The translations under genes were made by a program, and so were the position numbers. Shown in pieces: positions 56,793 through 64,000 of a stretch of DNA of 64,000 bases; position 1 is the first letter of the stretch; the number at the start of each line of letters is the position of its first letter. The notes beneath the pieces are model-generated. The model saw only the letters and a program-made list of their open reading frames with translations, was not told the origin of the DNA and ran no database searches. This DNA comes from Glycomyces sp. TRM65418 (GTDB lineage: Bacteria; Actinomycetota; Actinomycetes; Mycobacteriales; Micromonosporaceae): positions 496,001 through 560,000 of the forward strand of contig NZ_JAJFAX010000001.1 in NCBI RefSeq assembly GCF_019710475.1. Reading direction: 5' to 3'.

Positions 56793-57476
56793 ATGGTTCC
56801 CGATGCCGACCCGCGCGTGCTGGTCGTCGACGACGATCCCGCGCTGGCCGACGTCGTCGCCCGCTATCTGCGCCGCGAGGGCTTCGAGGTCGACTACGCC
56901 CCCGACGGGGCCACCGGCCTGCGCCGGGCCCTCGCCACCCTGCCCGACCTGGTCGTGCTCGACCTGATGATGCCCGGCATGGACGGGTTCGAGGTCTGCC
57001 GCCGCCTGCGCCGGGCCACCTCCATCCCGGTGGTCATGCTGACCGCGCTCGGCGAGGAGGACGACCGCATCGCCGGGCTCGACCTCGGCGCGGACGACTA
57101 CGTGACCAAGCCGTTCTCCCCGCGCGAGCTCGCCGCCCGGGTCCGGGCCGTCCTGCGCCGCGCCGCGCCCGGGGCCGCCGAGGTCCTCAGCGCCGGGGGC
57201 ATCGAGGTCGACACGCTCGCGCACCGCGTCAGCCGCGGGGGCGAGCCGGTTTCGCTGACGGCCAAGGAGTACGACCTCCTGGTGTGCTTCCTGACCAATC
57301 CGGGGCGGGCGTTCCGCCGCGAGGAGCTGCTCGAGAGCGTGTGGGGCTGGCGCATCGGCGACACCTCCACCGTCACCGTCCACGTCCGCCGCCTGCGCGA
57401 GAAGGTCGAGGACGACGCGTCCGCGCCCCGCCACCTGACCACCGTCCGCGGCGTCGGCTACCGATGGGAGCCCTGA
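56793..57476 (+). CDS. OmpR/PhoB-family response regulator
   Basis: 227 residues from ATG 56793. Receiver domain (about 8-122) with Asp13/14 pocket, phosphoacceptor Asp57 (VVLDLMMPG) and Lys107-type residue (YVTKPFS), then a winged-helix DNA-binding domain (about 133-226; LTAKEYDLL, VHVRRLREKVE). Stop and kinase start overlap (TGATG). Confidence 0.95.
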   Translation: MVPDADPRVLVVDDDPALADVVARYLRREGFEVDYAPDGATGLRRALATLPDLVVLDLMMPGMDGFEVCRRLRRATSIPVVMLTALGEEDDRIAGLDLGADDYVTKPFSPRELAARVRAVLRRAAPGAAEVLSAGGIEVDTLAHRVSRGGEPVSLTAKEYDLLVCFLTNPGRAFRREELLESVWGWRIGDTSTVTVHVRRLREKVEDDASAPRHLTTVRGVGYRWEP

Positions 57477-58714
57477 TGCAGCAGCGCCGGCGCCGACGCG
57501 GAGGCTCGCTGCTGATCCTCGCCGTCGCACTCGCGGCCGCCACCGCCCTCGCGGTGAGCTTCGACTTCCCGCCCCGCGACATCGCCGTCCTCGCCGCGAC
57601 CGCCGCGGTCGCGTCCGCGGTGGCCGGCGGGATCGGCGGGGTCGCGCTGCGGCGCCTGCGCAACCGGCCCGCGGGCGTCCAGACCATGGCCGTCGCGCTC
57701 TCCTCGGTCCTGGTCGCCGCCACGGGCGTGGTGACCGCCGCGCTCGCCATGTTCATCTCGCTGCACGACCTCGTGGTGCTCTTCGTGGTCCTCATCGTCG
57801 CCTCCGGCGTCGCGTTCGGCGCGGCATGGCAGCTCGGCGACGACATCGGCGCGGGCGCGCAGCAGGTCGGCGCGTACGCGCGGACCATGGTCGGCGGCGA
57901 CGGCGCCATCAGCGCCGAGCGGGCCCCGGCGGTGACCGGACCGGGCGAACTGGCGGCGCTCGCGCGGGAGCTCGCCGACGTCTCGCACCGGCTGGACGAG
58001 TCGCGGCGGCGCGAACGCGCCCTCGAAGCGTCCCGGCGCGAGCTCATCGCCTGGGTCTCCCACGACCTGCGCGCCCCGCTCGCCACCATCCGCGCCATGG
58101 CCGAGGCCCTCGACGACGGCGTCGTCGGCGGGGACGACGCCACGGTCAAGCGCTACCACGCGCAGATCCGCACCGACGCCGAACGGCTCACCGCGCTCGT
58201 AGACGACCTGTTCGAGCTCTCCCGCATCCACAGCGGGGCGCTCCGGCTCGGCGGCGAGAAGGTCGACCTGAGCGACGCCGTCGCCGACGCCCTCGCCGGG
58301 GCCGCCGCCGCCGCGGACCTCAAGGGCGTCACCGTGGTCGAGCGGCTGTCGGGGCTGCCGCCCGCGGAGGTGTCCGCGCGCGAGTGCTGCCGCGCCCTGG
58401 ACAACCTGTTCGACAACGCGATCCGCCACACGCCGCCGGGCGGCACCGTCGTGGTCGAGGCGGCCGCCGACGCGGACGCCGCCGTCCTCCACGTGGAGGA
58501 CGAATGCGGCGGCATCCCCGAACCGGACCTGCCTCGCGTGTTCGACATCGCCTTCCGCGGCGACGACGCCCGGCGGCGCGACGAGCGCGGCGGCGGCCTG
58601 GGCCTGGCGATCTGCCGCGGCCTCATCGAGGCCCACGCGGGCTCGGTCGCGGTCGCCAACACCGCGGGGGGATGCCGCTTCACCGTCCGGCTGCCGACCG
58701 GGGAACGCCGGTGA
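57476..58714 (+). CDS. Sensor histidine kinase
   Basis: 412 residues from ATG 57476. Four hydrophobic segments in the first 125 residues, no long extracellular loop, then HAMP-like linker and HisKA box AWVSHDLRAPLATI with His196, N-box LDNLFDNAIRHT, G-boxes ECGGIPEPD and GGGLGLAIC. Partner of the preceding regulator. Followed by an overlapping gene (GTGA), so the regulators are co-transcribed with the cell-surface genes they may control. Confidence 0.93.
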   Translation: MQQRRRRRGGSLLILAVALAAATALAVSFDFPPRDIAVLAATAAVASAVAGGIGGVALRRLRNRPAGVQTMAVALSSVLVAATGVVTAALAMFISLHDLVVLFVVLIVASGVAFGAAWQLGDDIGAGAQQVGAYARTMVGGDGAISAERAPAVTGPGELAALARELADVSHRLDESRRRERALEASRRELIAWVSHDLRAPLATIRAMAEALDDGVVGGDDATVKRYHAQIRTDAERLTALVDDLFELSRIHSGALRLGGEKVDLSDAVADALAGAAAAADLKGVTVVERLSGLPPAEVSARECCRALDNLFDNAIRHTPPGGTVVVEAAADADAAVLHVEDECGGIPEPDLPRVFDIAFRGDDARRRDERGGGLGLAICRGLIEAHAGSVAVANTAGGCRFTVRLPTGERR

Positions 58715-59997
58715 CCGCGCCCCGCCGCACGGCCCTGACGGCCGCCGTCCTCGCGTCCTGGGCGCTGTTCCTCGCCCTCGTGTGGGTGTTGGGGCAGTAC
58801 AAGGACGCGATCACCGCCGAGGACCTCGTCCTGGGCGCGATGCCGCTCTTCGGCAGCTGGGAATGGCGTCTCGACGTCGAGCTGCTCGTCCCGATCGGCG
58901 TGGGCGTGCTGCTCATCGCCGTGCTGCCCGTGATCAGCGCGCGCGGCCGGTGGCGGGCGGTGGCGGCCGCGGCCGCGCTCGGCGGCATCGCGTTCAGCCT
59001 CGCCCTGGCCCTCGCGCACTCCCACCCGCTCACCTGGCAGGACCTGGACAACCACTACGGGAGCCGCATCCACGTGGTGGACGACGCGGGCGGGTTCGGG
59101 CCGTTCCTGCGGCAGTACACCGACGTGCAGCTCACCGACGTCTACCCGGTCCACCTGCAGTCCCACCCGCCCGGGCTCGTCCTGTTCTTCTGGGCGGCGG
59201 CGAAGATCGGCCTCGAAGGGCTCGTCTTCCAGAACGCCGTGATCATGCTCGCCGCGGGCGCGGGCATCGCCGCCGCGCTCGCGATCGGCCGCGACGTCGC
59301 CGGGGAGCGCCTCGCGCGCCGCGCCGCGCCGTTCCTCGTCGTCGTCCCGGCCGCGTTCTGGCACAACAACGCCGACATCGTCTTCGCCGGGGTCACGCTC
59401 GCCGCCGTGGCGTGCCTCGTCCTGGCGACCAACCGGACCGGCGCGCGCGCCGTCGCGTTCACGGCGGCGGGCGGGCTGCTCGCGGGTGCGGCGCTCATGC
59501 TGTCGTTCTCCGCGGTGCTGTTGGCGCTGCCGTTCCTCGTGGTCGCCGTGCGGCGGCGGCGCTGGGACGTGCTCCTCGGCGGCGGCGCGCTCGCGGCCGC
59601 CGTGGTGCTCGCGCCGCTCCTGTGGGGCTACTGGTGGCTCGAAGGGCTCCAGGTCACGCGCGTGCGCTACTACGCGGGCGTGGCCTCGGTCCGCGGCTAC
59701 TGGTACTTCCTGGTCGCGAACCCCGCGGTGTACGCGCTCGCGCTCGGCCCGGCGATCGCGGTCGCCCTCGCGCGCCTGCGCGACCGCCGCATGTGGATCG
59801 TCGTCGGCTCGTGCCTCGCGGCCGTCGCGATCGCCGACCTCTCGGGCATGTCCTCCTCCGAGACCGAGCGGATCTGGCAGCCGTTCATGCCGCTGACGCT
59901 CCTGGCCGGGTGCGCCCTGGACCGTCCACGGGCCTGGCTGACCCTCCAACTGGCCGTCGCCGTCGCCCTCGCCGCCGCGCTGCGCGTGCACTGGTGA
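58711..59997 (+). CDS. Polytopic membrane protein, GT39/ArnT-like glycosyltransferase
   Basis: 428 residues, GTG start overlapping the kinase stop. About ten to twelve membrane segments. The first large outer loop (about 105-155) has the DLDNHYGSRIHVVDD and HLQSHPPGLVLFFWA pieces; SHPPG is typical of polyprenyl-phosphate-sugar-using glycosyltransferases of GT-C fold. It probably transfers a sugar outside the membrane. Residues near 345-375 (SSSETERIWQPF) also fit GT-C members. Confidence 0.72.
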   Translation: MTAPRRTALTAAVLASWALFLALVWVLGQYKDAITAEDLVLGAMPLFGSWEWRLDVELLVPIGVGVLLIAVLPVISARGRWRAVAAAAALGGIAFSLALALAHSHPLTWQDLDNHYGSRIHVVDDAGGFGPFLRQYTDVQLTDVYPVHLQSHPPGLVLFFWAAAKIGLEGLVFQNAVIMLAAGAGIAAALAIGRDVAGERLARRAAPFLVVVPAAFWHNNADIVFAGVTLAAVACLVLATNRTGARAVAFTAAGGLLAGAALMLSFSAVLLALPFLVVAVRRRRWDVLLGGGALAAAVVLAPLLWGYWWLEGLQVTRVRYYAGVASVRGYWYFLVANPAVYALALGPAIAVALARLRDRRMWIVVGSCLAAVAIADLSGMSSSETERIWQPFMPLTLLAGCALDRPRAWLTLQLAVAVALAAALRVHW

Positions 59998-60017
59998 CCG
60001 AGAGAAAGGCAAGACCC

Positions 60018-61049
60018 ATGCGAGTACTCGTGACCGGCGGCGCCGGGTTCATCGGCGGGCACGTCGTCGAGCGGCTCGCCGCGCGCGGCGACGACGTGGT
60101 CGTCCTCGACTCCCTCACCGCCCACGAGCGGCCCCCGGCCCACCTCCCCGACTCGGTCGAGCTCATCGTCGGCGACCTCGCCGACGCCGAGGTCCTCGAG
60201 CGGGCGGTCGAGGGCGTGGACGCGGTCTGCCACCAGGCCGCGCGGGTCGGGCTCGGCGTCGACTTCGACGACGTGGCCGACTACGTCGCCGACAACGACG
60301 GCGGCACCGCGAACCTGCTGCGGGCCCTGTGGCGGCGCTCCTTCGCCGGCCGCCTCGTCATCGCCTCCTCCATGGTCGTCTACGGCGAGGGCCGCTACCG
60401 CTGCCCCGAGCACGGCGACGTCCGCGCCGAACCCCGCCGCGCGGCCGACCTCGACGCCGGGCGCTTCGAGCCGGGCTGCCCCCGCTGCGGCGCCGACCTC
60501 GCCTGGGCGCCGGTCTTCGAAGACGCCCGCCTCGATCCCCGGAACGTCTACGCCGCCACCAAGGTCCACACCGAGCACCTGGCGTTCCTGTACGGCCGCG
60601 AATCCGGCGCGCGCGTGTGCGCCCTGCGCTACCACAACGTCTACGGCCCCCGCATGCCCCGCGACACCCCGTATGCGGGCGTCGCCAGCGTCTTCCGCAG
60701 CGCCCTGGAGGCCGGGAAGGCCCCCCGGGTGTTCGAGGACGGCGCGCAGACCCGCGACTTCGTGCACGTCGACGACGTGGCCCGCGCGAACCTCCTGGCC
60801 CTCGACGGCGCCTGGGAGGGCGCGTGCAACGTCGCCAGCGGCGAGCCGCGCAGCGTCGGCGACATGGCGCGGGCGCTCGCCGCCGCGATGCCCGGCGCGC
60901 CCGAGCCGGTCGTCACCGGCGAGTACCGGCTCGGGGACGTCCGCCACGTCGTCGCCTCGCCCGATCTCGCCGCCGAGGCCCTGGGCTTCCGCGCCGAGAC
61001 CGGCTTCGCCGAGGGCATGGCCGCCTTCGCGCACGCGCCGCTCCGGTAG
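60018..61049 (+). CDS. NAD-dependent sugar-nucleotide epimerase/dehydratase with zinc-knuckle insertion
   Basis: 343 residues. SDR extended family: TGGAGFIGG (6-14), catalytic SSM (117-119), YAATK (Tyr178, Lys182). Between the Ser and Tyr lies an insertion of about 45 residues with Cys129, His132, Cys154 and Cys157 (RCPEH, GCPRCG) that could bind zinc; standard UDP-glucose epimerases lack it. Twenty bases after the GT-C-like gene and in the same operon, so it probably makes the sugar donor. ATG with GAAAGG upstream. Confidence 0.88.
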   Translation: MRVLVTGGAGFIGGHVVERLAARGDDVVVLDSLTAHERPPAHLPDSVELIVGDLADAEVLERAVEGVDAVCHQAARVGLGVDFDDVADYVADNDGGTANLLRALWRRSFAGRLVIASSMVVYGEGRYRCPEHGDVRAEPRRAADLDAGRFEPGCPRCGADLAWAPVFEDARLDPRNVYAATKVHTEHLAFLYGRESGARVCALRYHNVYGPRMPRDTPYAGVASVFRSALEAGKAPRVFEDGAQTRDFVHVDDVARANLLALDGAWEGACNVASGEPRSVGDMARALAAAMPGAPEPVVTGEYRLGDVRHVVASPDLAAEALGFRAETGFAEGMAAFAHAPLR

Positions 61050-61059
61050 CCGGCCGCGG

Positions 61060-61076
61060 CTTTCGCATCTTGTAAG
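61060..61076. promoter_or_regulatory. Shared 17-bp motif, copy 2
   Basis: CTTTCGCATCTTGTAAG on the plus strand, 34 bp before the DoxX start; matches copy 1 (in reverse orientation) at 14 of 17 positions, with the three differences all in the central NNN. TAAGGT (61073-61078) could be a -10. Confidence 0.5.
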
Positions 61077-61110
61077 GTCCGCGCGGCCGTTCGCGTGCTG
61101 TACTCGGAGG

Positions 61111-61632
61111 ATGACGACAACAGCGTCGTATCCGCCGTCCCGGTTCGGCGCGTGGCTCATCGCCGCCACCCGCGTCGGCGTGGCGTTCCTGTGGATCGAC
61201 AACACCTCCTGGAAGGTGCCGCCCGACTTCGGCGAGGACGACGGGGGCAGCCTCTACCGCTGGACCCTGCTCGGCGTCGAGCACCAGGTGCTCGCGCCGT
61301 GGGCCTGGTTCGTCGAGCACGTCGTGGTCCCGAACTTCACGCTCTTCGGCTGGGCCGTCCTCGCGATCGAGGCCTCGTTGGGCGCGTTCCTGCTCATCGG
61401 GCTGTGCACCAGGCTGTTCGCGCTGCTGGGCCTCGTCCAGACGCTCGCCATCACGTTCTCGGTGCTCAACGCCCCGCACGAGTGGTACTGGGCGTACCTG
61501 CTCATGCTGCTCGTCCACCTCATGCTCTTCGCGACCGCGGCCGGGCGCTTCGGCGGCATGGACGGCCTCCTGCGGCCCGTCTGGCACCACCGCCCGGGCC
61601 GGGTCCACCGGCTCCTGGAGGCGGCGTCATGA
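61111..61632 (+). CDS. DoxX-like membrane protein
   Basis: 173 residues, ATG directly after GGAGG (spacing too short for normal use, so the message may be leaderless or start slightly upstream). Four membrane segments with DoxX features (FLWIDNTSWKVPPDFG; LGAFLLIGLCTRLFALLG). Likely a quinone-linked redox membrane subunit. Next gene overlaps by four bases (ATGA). Confidence 0.8.
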   Translation: MTTTASYPPSRFGAWLIAATRVGVAFLWIDNTSWKVPPDFGEDDGGSLYRWTLLGVEHQVLAPWAWFVEHVVVPNFTLFGWAVLAIEASLGAFLLIGLCTRLFALLGLVQTLAITFSVLNAPHEWYWAYLLMLLVHLMLFATAAGRFGGMDGLLRPVWHHRPGRVHRLLEAAS

Positions 61633-61997
61633 CCGGCCCCCGAGGACTCGACCGGGCCGCGCTGGCCCTCGGGCTCGCCTCCGTCGCGAGCCTCGTCTTC
61701 GCCTTCAAGGGGCTCGACGAGTTCCGGTTCATCGCCATCGGCGGCCCGTCGATCGCGGTCGCGCTCGGCCTCGGCGCGCTCGCCGTCGCCGCCGGCCTCA
61801 CCGGCGTGCGGGTCCTCGTGCTCCTCGCCGGGCTCGGCTTCGCCGCCGCGGCCCTGCTGCAGCTCATCGCCGCCGCCAATGGCGAACGCTGGCTCCAGGC
61901 CGACCTCGCCGCCATGTCGTTCTGGCTCGGACTCGCCGTCGGCCTGCTCCTGGTCGGCGCCTCACCGAAGACCACCGCCACTTCCGAAGGGGATTGA
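61629..61997 (+). CDS. Small four-TM membrane protein
   Basis: 122 residues, four hydrophobic segments, no catalytic residues, ending in a polar tail. No family recognised. Its start overlaps the DoxX stop and its stop abuts the acyl-CoA dehydrogenase start, so it is in the same operon. Confidence 0.75.
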   Translation: MTGPRGLDRAALALGLASVASLVFAFKGLDEFRFIAIGGPSIAVALGLGALAVAAGLTGVRVLVLLAGLGFAAAALLQLIAAANGERWLQADLAAMSFWLGLAVGLLLVGASPKTTATSEGD

Positions 61998-63125
61998 ATG
62001 GACACCTCAGCCGCGCTGGAACCGGTCCTGCGCACCGCCCGCGACCACGCCGCCGACGTCGACGCCGAAGGCCGCTTCCCGACCGAGGCGGTCACCGCCC
62101 TGCGCGACAGCGGCCTGCTCGGCCTCACCCTCCCGCTCGACGCGGGCGGCCTCGGCGGCGGACCCGCGGACCTCGTCCGCGTGGCGGGCGGGCTCGCCGC
62201 CGCCTGCGGCTCGACCGCCATGGTCTACCTCATGCACGTCAGCGCCGCCATGACCGTGGCCGCCGCGCCGCCGCCCGCGCAGCCGAAGCTGCTGGGGCAG
62301 ATGGCCTCCGGGGAAGCGCTCGGCACGCTCGCGTTCTCCGAGCCCGGCTCCCGCTCCCATTTCTGGGCGCCGACCTCGGTCGCGAGCGCCGACGGCGACA
62401 CCGTCACCCTCGCGTCGAAGAAGAGCTTCGTCACCTCGGCCGGCCACGCCGACGTCTACGTCGTGTCCACCCAGAGCCCGCCCGGCCGCGCCGAGGGCGT
62501 CGACCTCTACGCCGTCCCCGCCGACGCCGACGGCATCGCCGTCGCGGGCCCGTGGAAGGGACTCGGCCTGCGCGGCAACGCCTCCTCCCCCATGACCTTC
62601 GCGCTCGACACCGACGCCGGCCACCGCATCGGCGCCGCCGGAGGCGGATTCGGCCTCATGCTCGAAACCGTCCTGCCCTGGTTCAACCTCGGCAACGCCG
62701 CGGTCTCCCTCGGTCTGGCGCAGGCCGCCGTCGACGCGGCCGTCGGCCACGCCTCCGGCGCGCGACTCGAGCACCTCGGCGAATCGCTCGCGCAGCTGCC
62801 GACCATCCGGGCGCATCTGTCCAAGACGTCCATCGAGCTGGCCGCCGCGCAGGCCTACCTCGACGCCACCGCCCGGAGCCTCGCCGCGCCCGACGAGGGC
62901 ACCATGCTCCGCGTCCTCGCCGTCAAGGCCCTCGCCAACGACACCGCCCTGCACGTCACCGACGCCGCGATGCGCGTGTGCGGCGGCGCGGCCTTCGCGA
63001 AGGGCCTCGGCCTGGAGCGGTACTTCCGCGACGCCCGCGCCGGGCACGTGATGGCCCCGACCGCCGACGTCCTCTACGACTTCTACGGCAAGGCCGTCTG
63101 CGGCCTGCCCCTGTTCGAAAGCTGA
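61998..63125 (+). CDS. Acyl-CoA dehydrogenase-family flavoprotein
   Basis: 375 residues. Three domains: helical N-terminus, central beta-domain (LAFSEPGSRSHFW, AYSEPG-like FAD contacts), C-terminal helices (MRVCGGAAFAKGLGLERYFRDARAGHVMAPT). The usual catalytic Glu of acyl-CoA dehydrogenases is not obvious at its normal place, so it may be a related oxidase, nitroalkane- or DszC-type enzyme. Starts immediately at the stop of the preceding gene; ribosome site GAAGGGG. Confidence 0.85.
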   Translation: MDTSAALEPVLRTARDHAADVDAEGRFPTEAVTALRDSGLLGLTLPLDAGGLGGGPADLVRVAGGLAAACGSTAMVYLMHVSAAMTVAAAPPPAQPKLLGQMASGEALGTLAFSEPGSRSHFWAPTSVASADGDTVTLASKKSFVTSAGHADVYVVSTQSPPGRAEGVDLYAVPADADGIAVAGPWKGLGLRGNASSPMTFALDTDAGHRIGAAGGGFGLMLETVLPWFNLGNAAVSLGLAQAAVDAAVGHASGARLEHLGESLAQLPTIRAHLSKTSIELAAAQAYLDATARSLAAPDEGTMLRVLAVKALANDTALHVTDAAMRVCGGAAFAKGLGLERYFRDARAGHVMAPTADVLYDFYGKAVCGLPLFES

Positions 63126-63133
63126 GGCTCACC

Positions 63134-63949
63134 ATGGATCGACCGCTGCTCGTCGGCGCCGTCGCCTACACCCCCAACGTGGTCCCGATCTGGGAGGGCA
63201 TCCGCGACTACTTCGCGGGTGGACCGGCCGAGATGGACTTCGTGCTGTTCTCCAACTACGGCCGCCAGGTCGACGCCCTCATCGACGGGACGATCGACGT
63301 CGCCTGGAACACCAACCTCGCCTGGGTCCGCACCGTCCTCCAGACGCAGGGGAAGTGCCAGGCGCTCGCCATGCGCGACACCGACCTGAAGTTCCGGACC
63401 GTGTTCGCCGCGCGGGCCGGGAGCGGCTTCACCGGTCTCGCCGATCTGCGCGGCCGCCGCGTCGCCCTCGGCTCGCGCGACTCGGCGCAGGCGGCGATCC
63501 TGCCGGTCCAGTACCTGCGCGAGGCCGGGCTCGACGACGAGGACGTCGAGCTCGTGCGGCTCGACTCCGACATCGGCAAGCACGGCGACACCGGCCGCAG
63601 CGAACTCGACGCGATCCGGGTGCTCCTCGACGAGGACGCCGACGCGGTGGCGCTCGGGATCAACACCTGGGACGCGATCGGCGCCGACGAGCTCATGGGC
63701 GACGCGCTGGAGGCGTTCTGGACCTCGCCGGCCTACTGCCACTGCAACTTCACCGCCCTCGACTCGCTCCCGCCGGAGCGGTACGGCCTCTGGGTCGAGC
63801 AGCTGCTGGCGATGTCGTGGGACGAGCCGGAGCACCGCCGGATCATGGAGCTCGAAGGACTCGAACGGGCGTGGGCGAAGCCCGATCTGGCCCGGTACGC
63901 CTCGCTGTTCAAGGCGGTCGAGGACCAGGGGATCTCAGCGCGGTGGTGA
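63134..63949 (+). CDS. PhnD/transferrin-fold binding protein without signal peptide
   Basis: 271 residues. PhnD/SsuA-like type II binding-protein fold: VGAVAYTPNVVPIWEGIRDYF (piecewise), LADLRGRRVALGSRDSAQAAILP and ARYASLFKAVED. The N-terminus is MDRPLLVGAVAY with no signal sequence or lipobox, so it is cytoplasmic. The helices and the position after an acyl-CoA dehydrogenase suggest a ligand carrier or an enzyme that has recruited this fold, rather than a transporter. Confidence 0.75.
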   Translation: MDRPLLVGAVAYTPNVVPIWEGIRDYFAGGPAEMDFVLFSNYGRQVDALIDGTIDVAWNTNLAWVRTVLQTQGKCQALAMRDTDLKFRTVFAARAGSGFTGLADLRGRRVALGSRDSAQAAILPVQYLREAGLDDEDVELVRLDSDIGKHGDTGRSELDAIRVLLDEDADAVALGINTWDAIGADELMGDALEAFWTSPAYCHCNFTALDSLPPERYGLWVEQLLAMSWDEPEHRRIMELEGLERAWAKPDLARYASLFKAVEDQGISARW

Positions 63950-64000
63950 CCTCGGGGATCGTGCTCGACCTCGTCGAGCGCGTCGGCGGCGCGGTGGCCG
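63946..64000 (+). CDS. Start of the next operon gene, partial
   Basis: GTG overlapping the previous stop by four bases (GTGA), giving VTSGIVLDLVERVGGAVA before the window ends. Too short to assign; tight coupling shows the operon continues. Confidence 0.5.
   Translation, partial: MTSGIVLDLVERVGGAVA

Overview
The window is about 64 kb of very high-GC DNA with actinobacterial gene content and syntax: many GTG starts, dense 4-base start/stop overlaps, a DmdR/IdeR-type iron box and an argCJBDFRG cluster. The gene order suggests an actinomycete of the Glycomycetaceae/Micromonosporaceae kind. That placement is an inference and no 16S gene is present to test it.

Left part (1-32.7 kb, mostly core genes, mostly minus strand). 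An arginine biosynthesis operon argC-J-B-D-F-R-G starts at a promoter carrying two ARG boxes near 6.75 kb and leaves the window at its left edge. Upstream of it are a NarL-type two-component pair, two DUF4190 membrane proteins, a PAP2 phosphatase and a penicillin-binding-protein homologue that has lost all three catalytic motifs. Next come pheS-pheT, with a candidate leader peptide and attenuator, an rRNA methyltransferase, and rplT-rpmI-infC, where IF3 very probably starts at ATC. These are followed by a PH-domain protein, an RHH/PIN toxin-antitoxin pair, aminopeptidase P, aconitase with AcnR-like and iron-box-like sites, several small oxidative or detoxification genes, tandem endonuclease/exonuclease/phosphatase-fold proteins, a class A flavin monooxygenase under a perfect palindrome and an iron box, a VLRF1 release-factor-like protein, a DsbA/FrnE protein and tRNA-Val(TAC).

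Middle part (32.7-53.6 kb, accessory). Just past the tRNA lie a LuxR regulator divergent from a yceI-ribD-ribD operon, a small HTH gene and a truncated integrase, which look like a decayed integrative element. Then comes a sugar-utilisation regulon: a GH1 glycosidase, two ABC permeases and a binding protein, divergent from a secreted sialidase-fold/CBM/ricin-lectin enzyme. All are apparently controlled by the adjacent LacI repressor through TACAACGTTGTA operators. Gene debris (a DEDDh exonuclease fragment and an integrase fragment) sits among MFS transporters, a CGNR regulator, an epoxide hydrolase and other single genes.

Right part (53.7-64 kb). A CPBP protease and an MTAP-type phosphorylase lead into a cluster running in both directions: a DUF2064-glycosyltransferase fusion on one side; an OmpR-type response regulator/kinase, a polytopic glycosyltransferase-like protein, a sugar-nucleotide epimerase with a zinc-knuckle insertion, DoxX, a small membrane protein, an acyl-CoA dehydrogenase and a PhnD-like protein without a signal peptide on the other. 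A 17-base motif is shared between the promoter regions of the two arms. The product of this cluster is not recognised; it is the strongest candidate here for an undescribed pathway.
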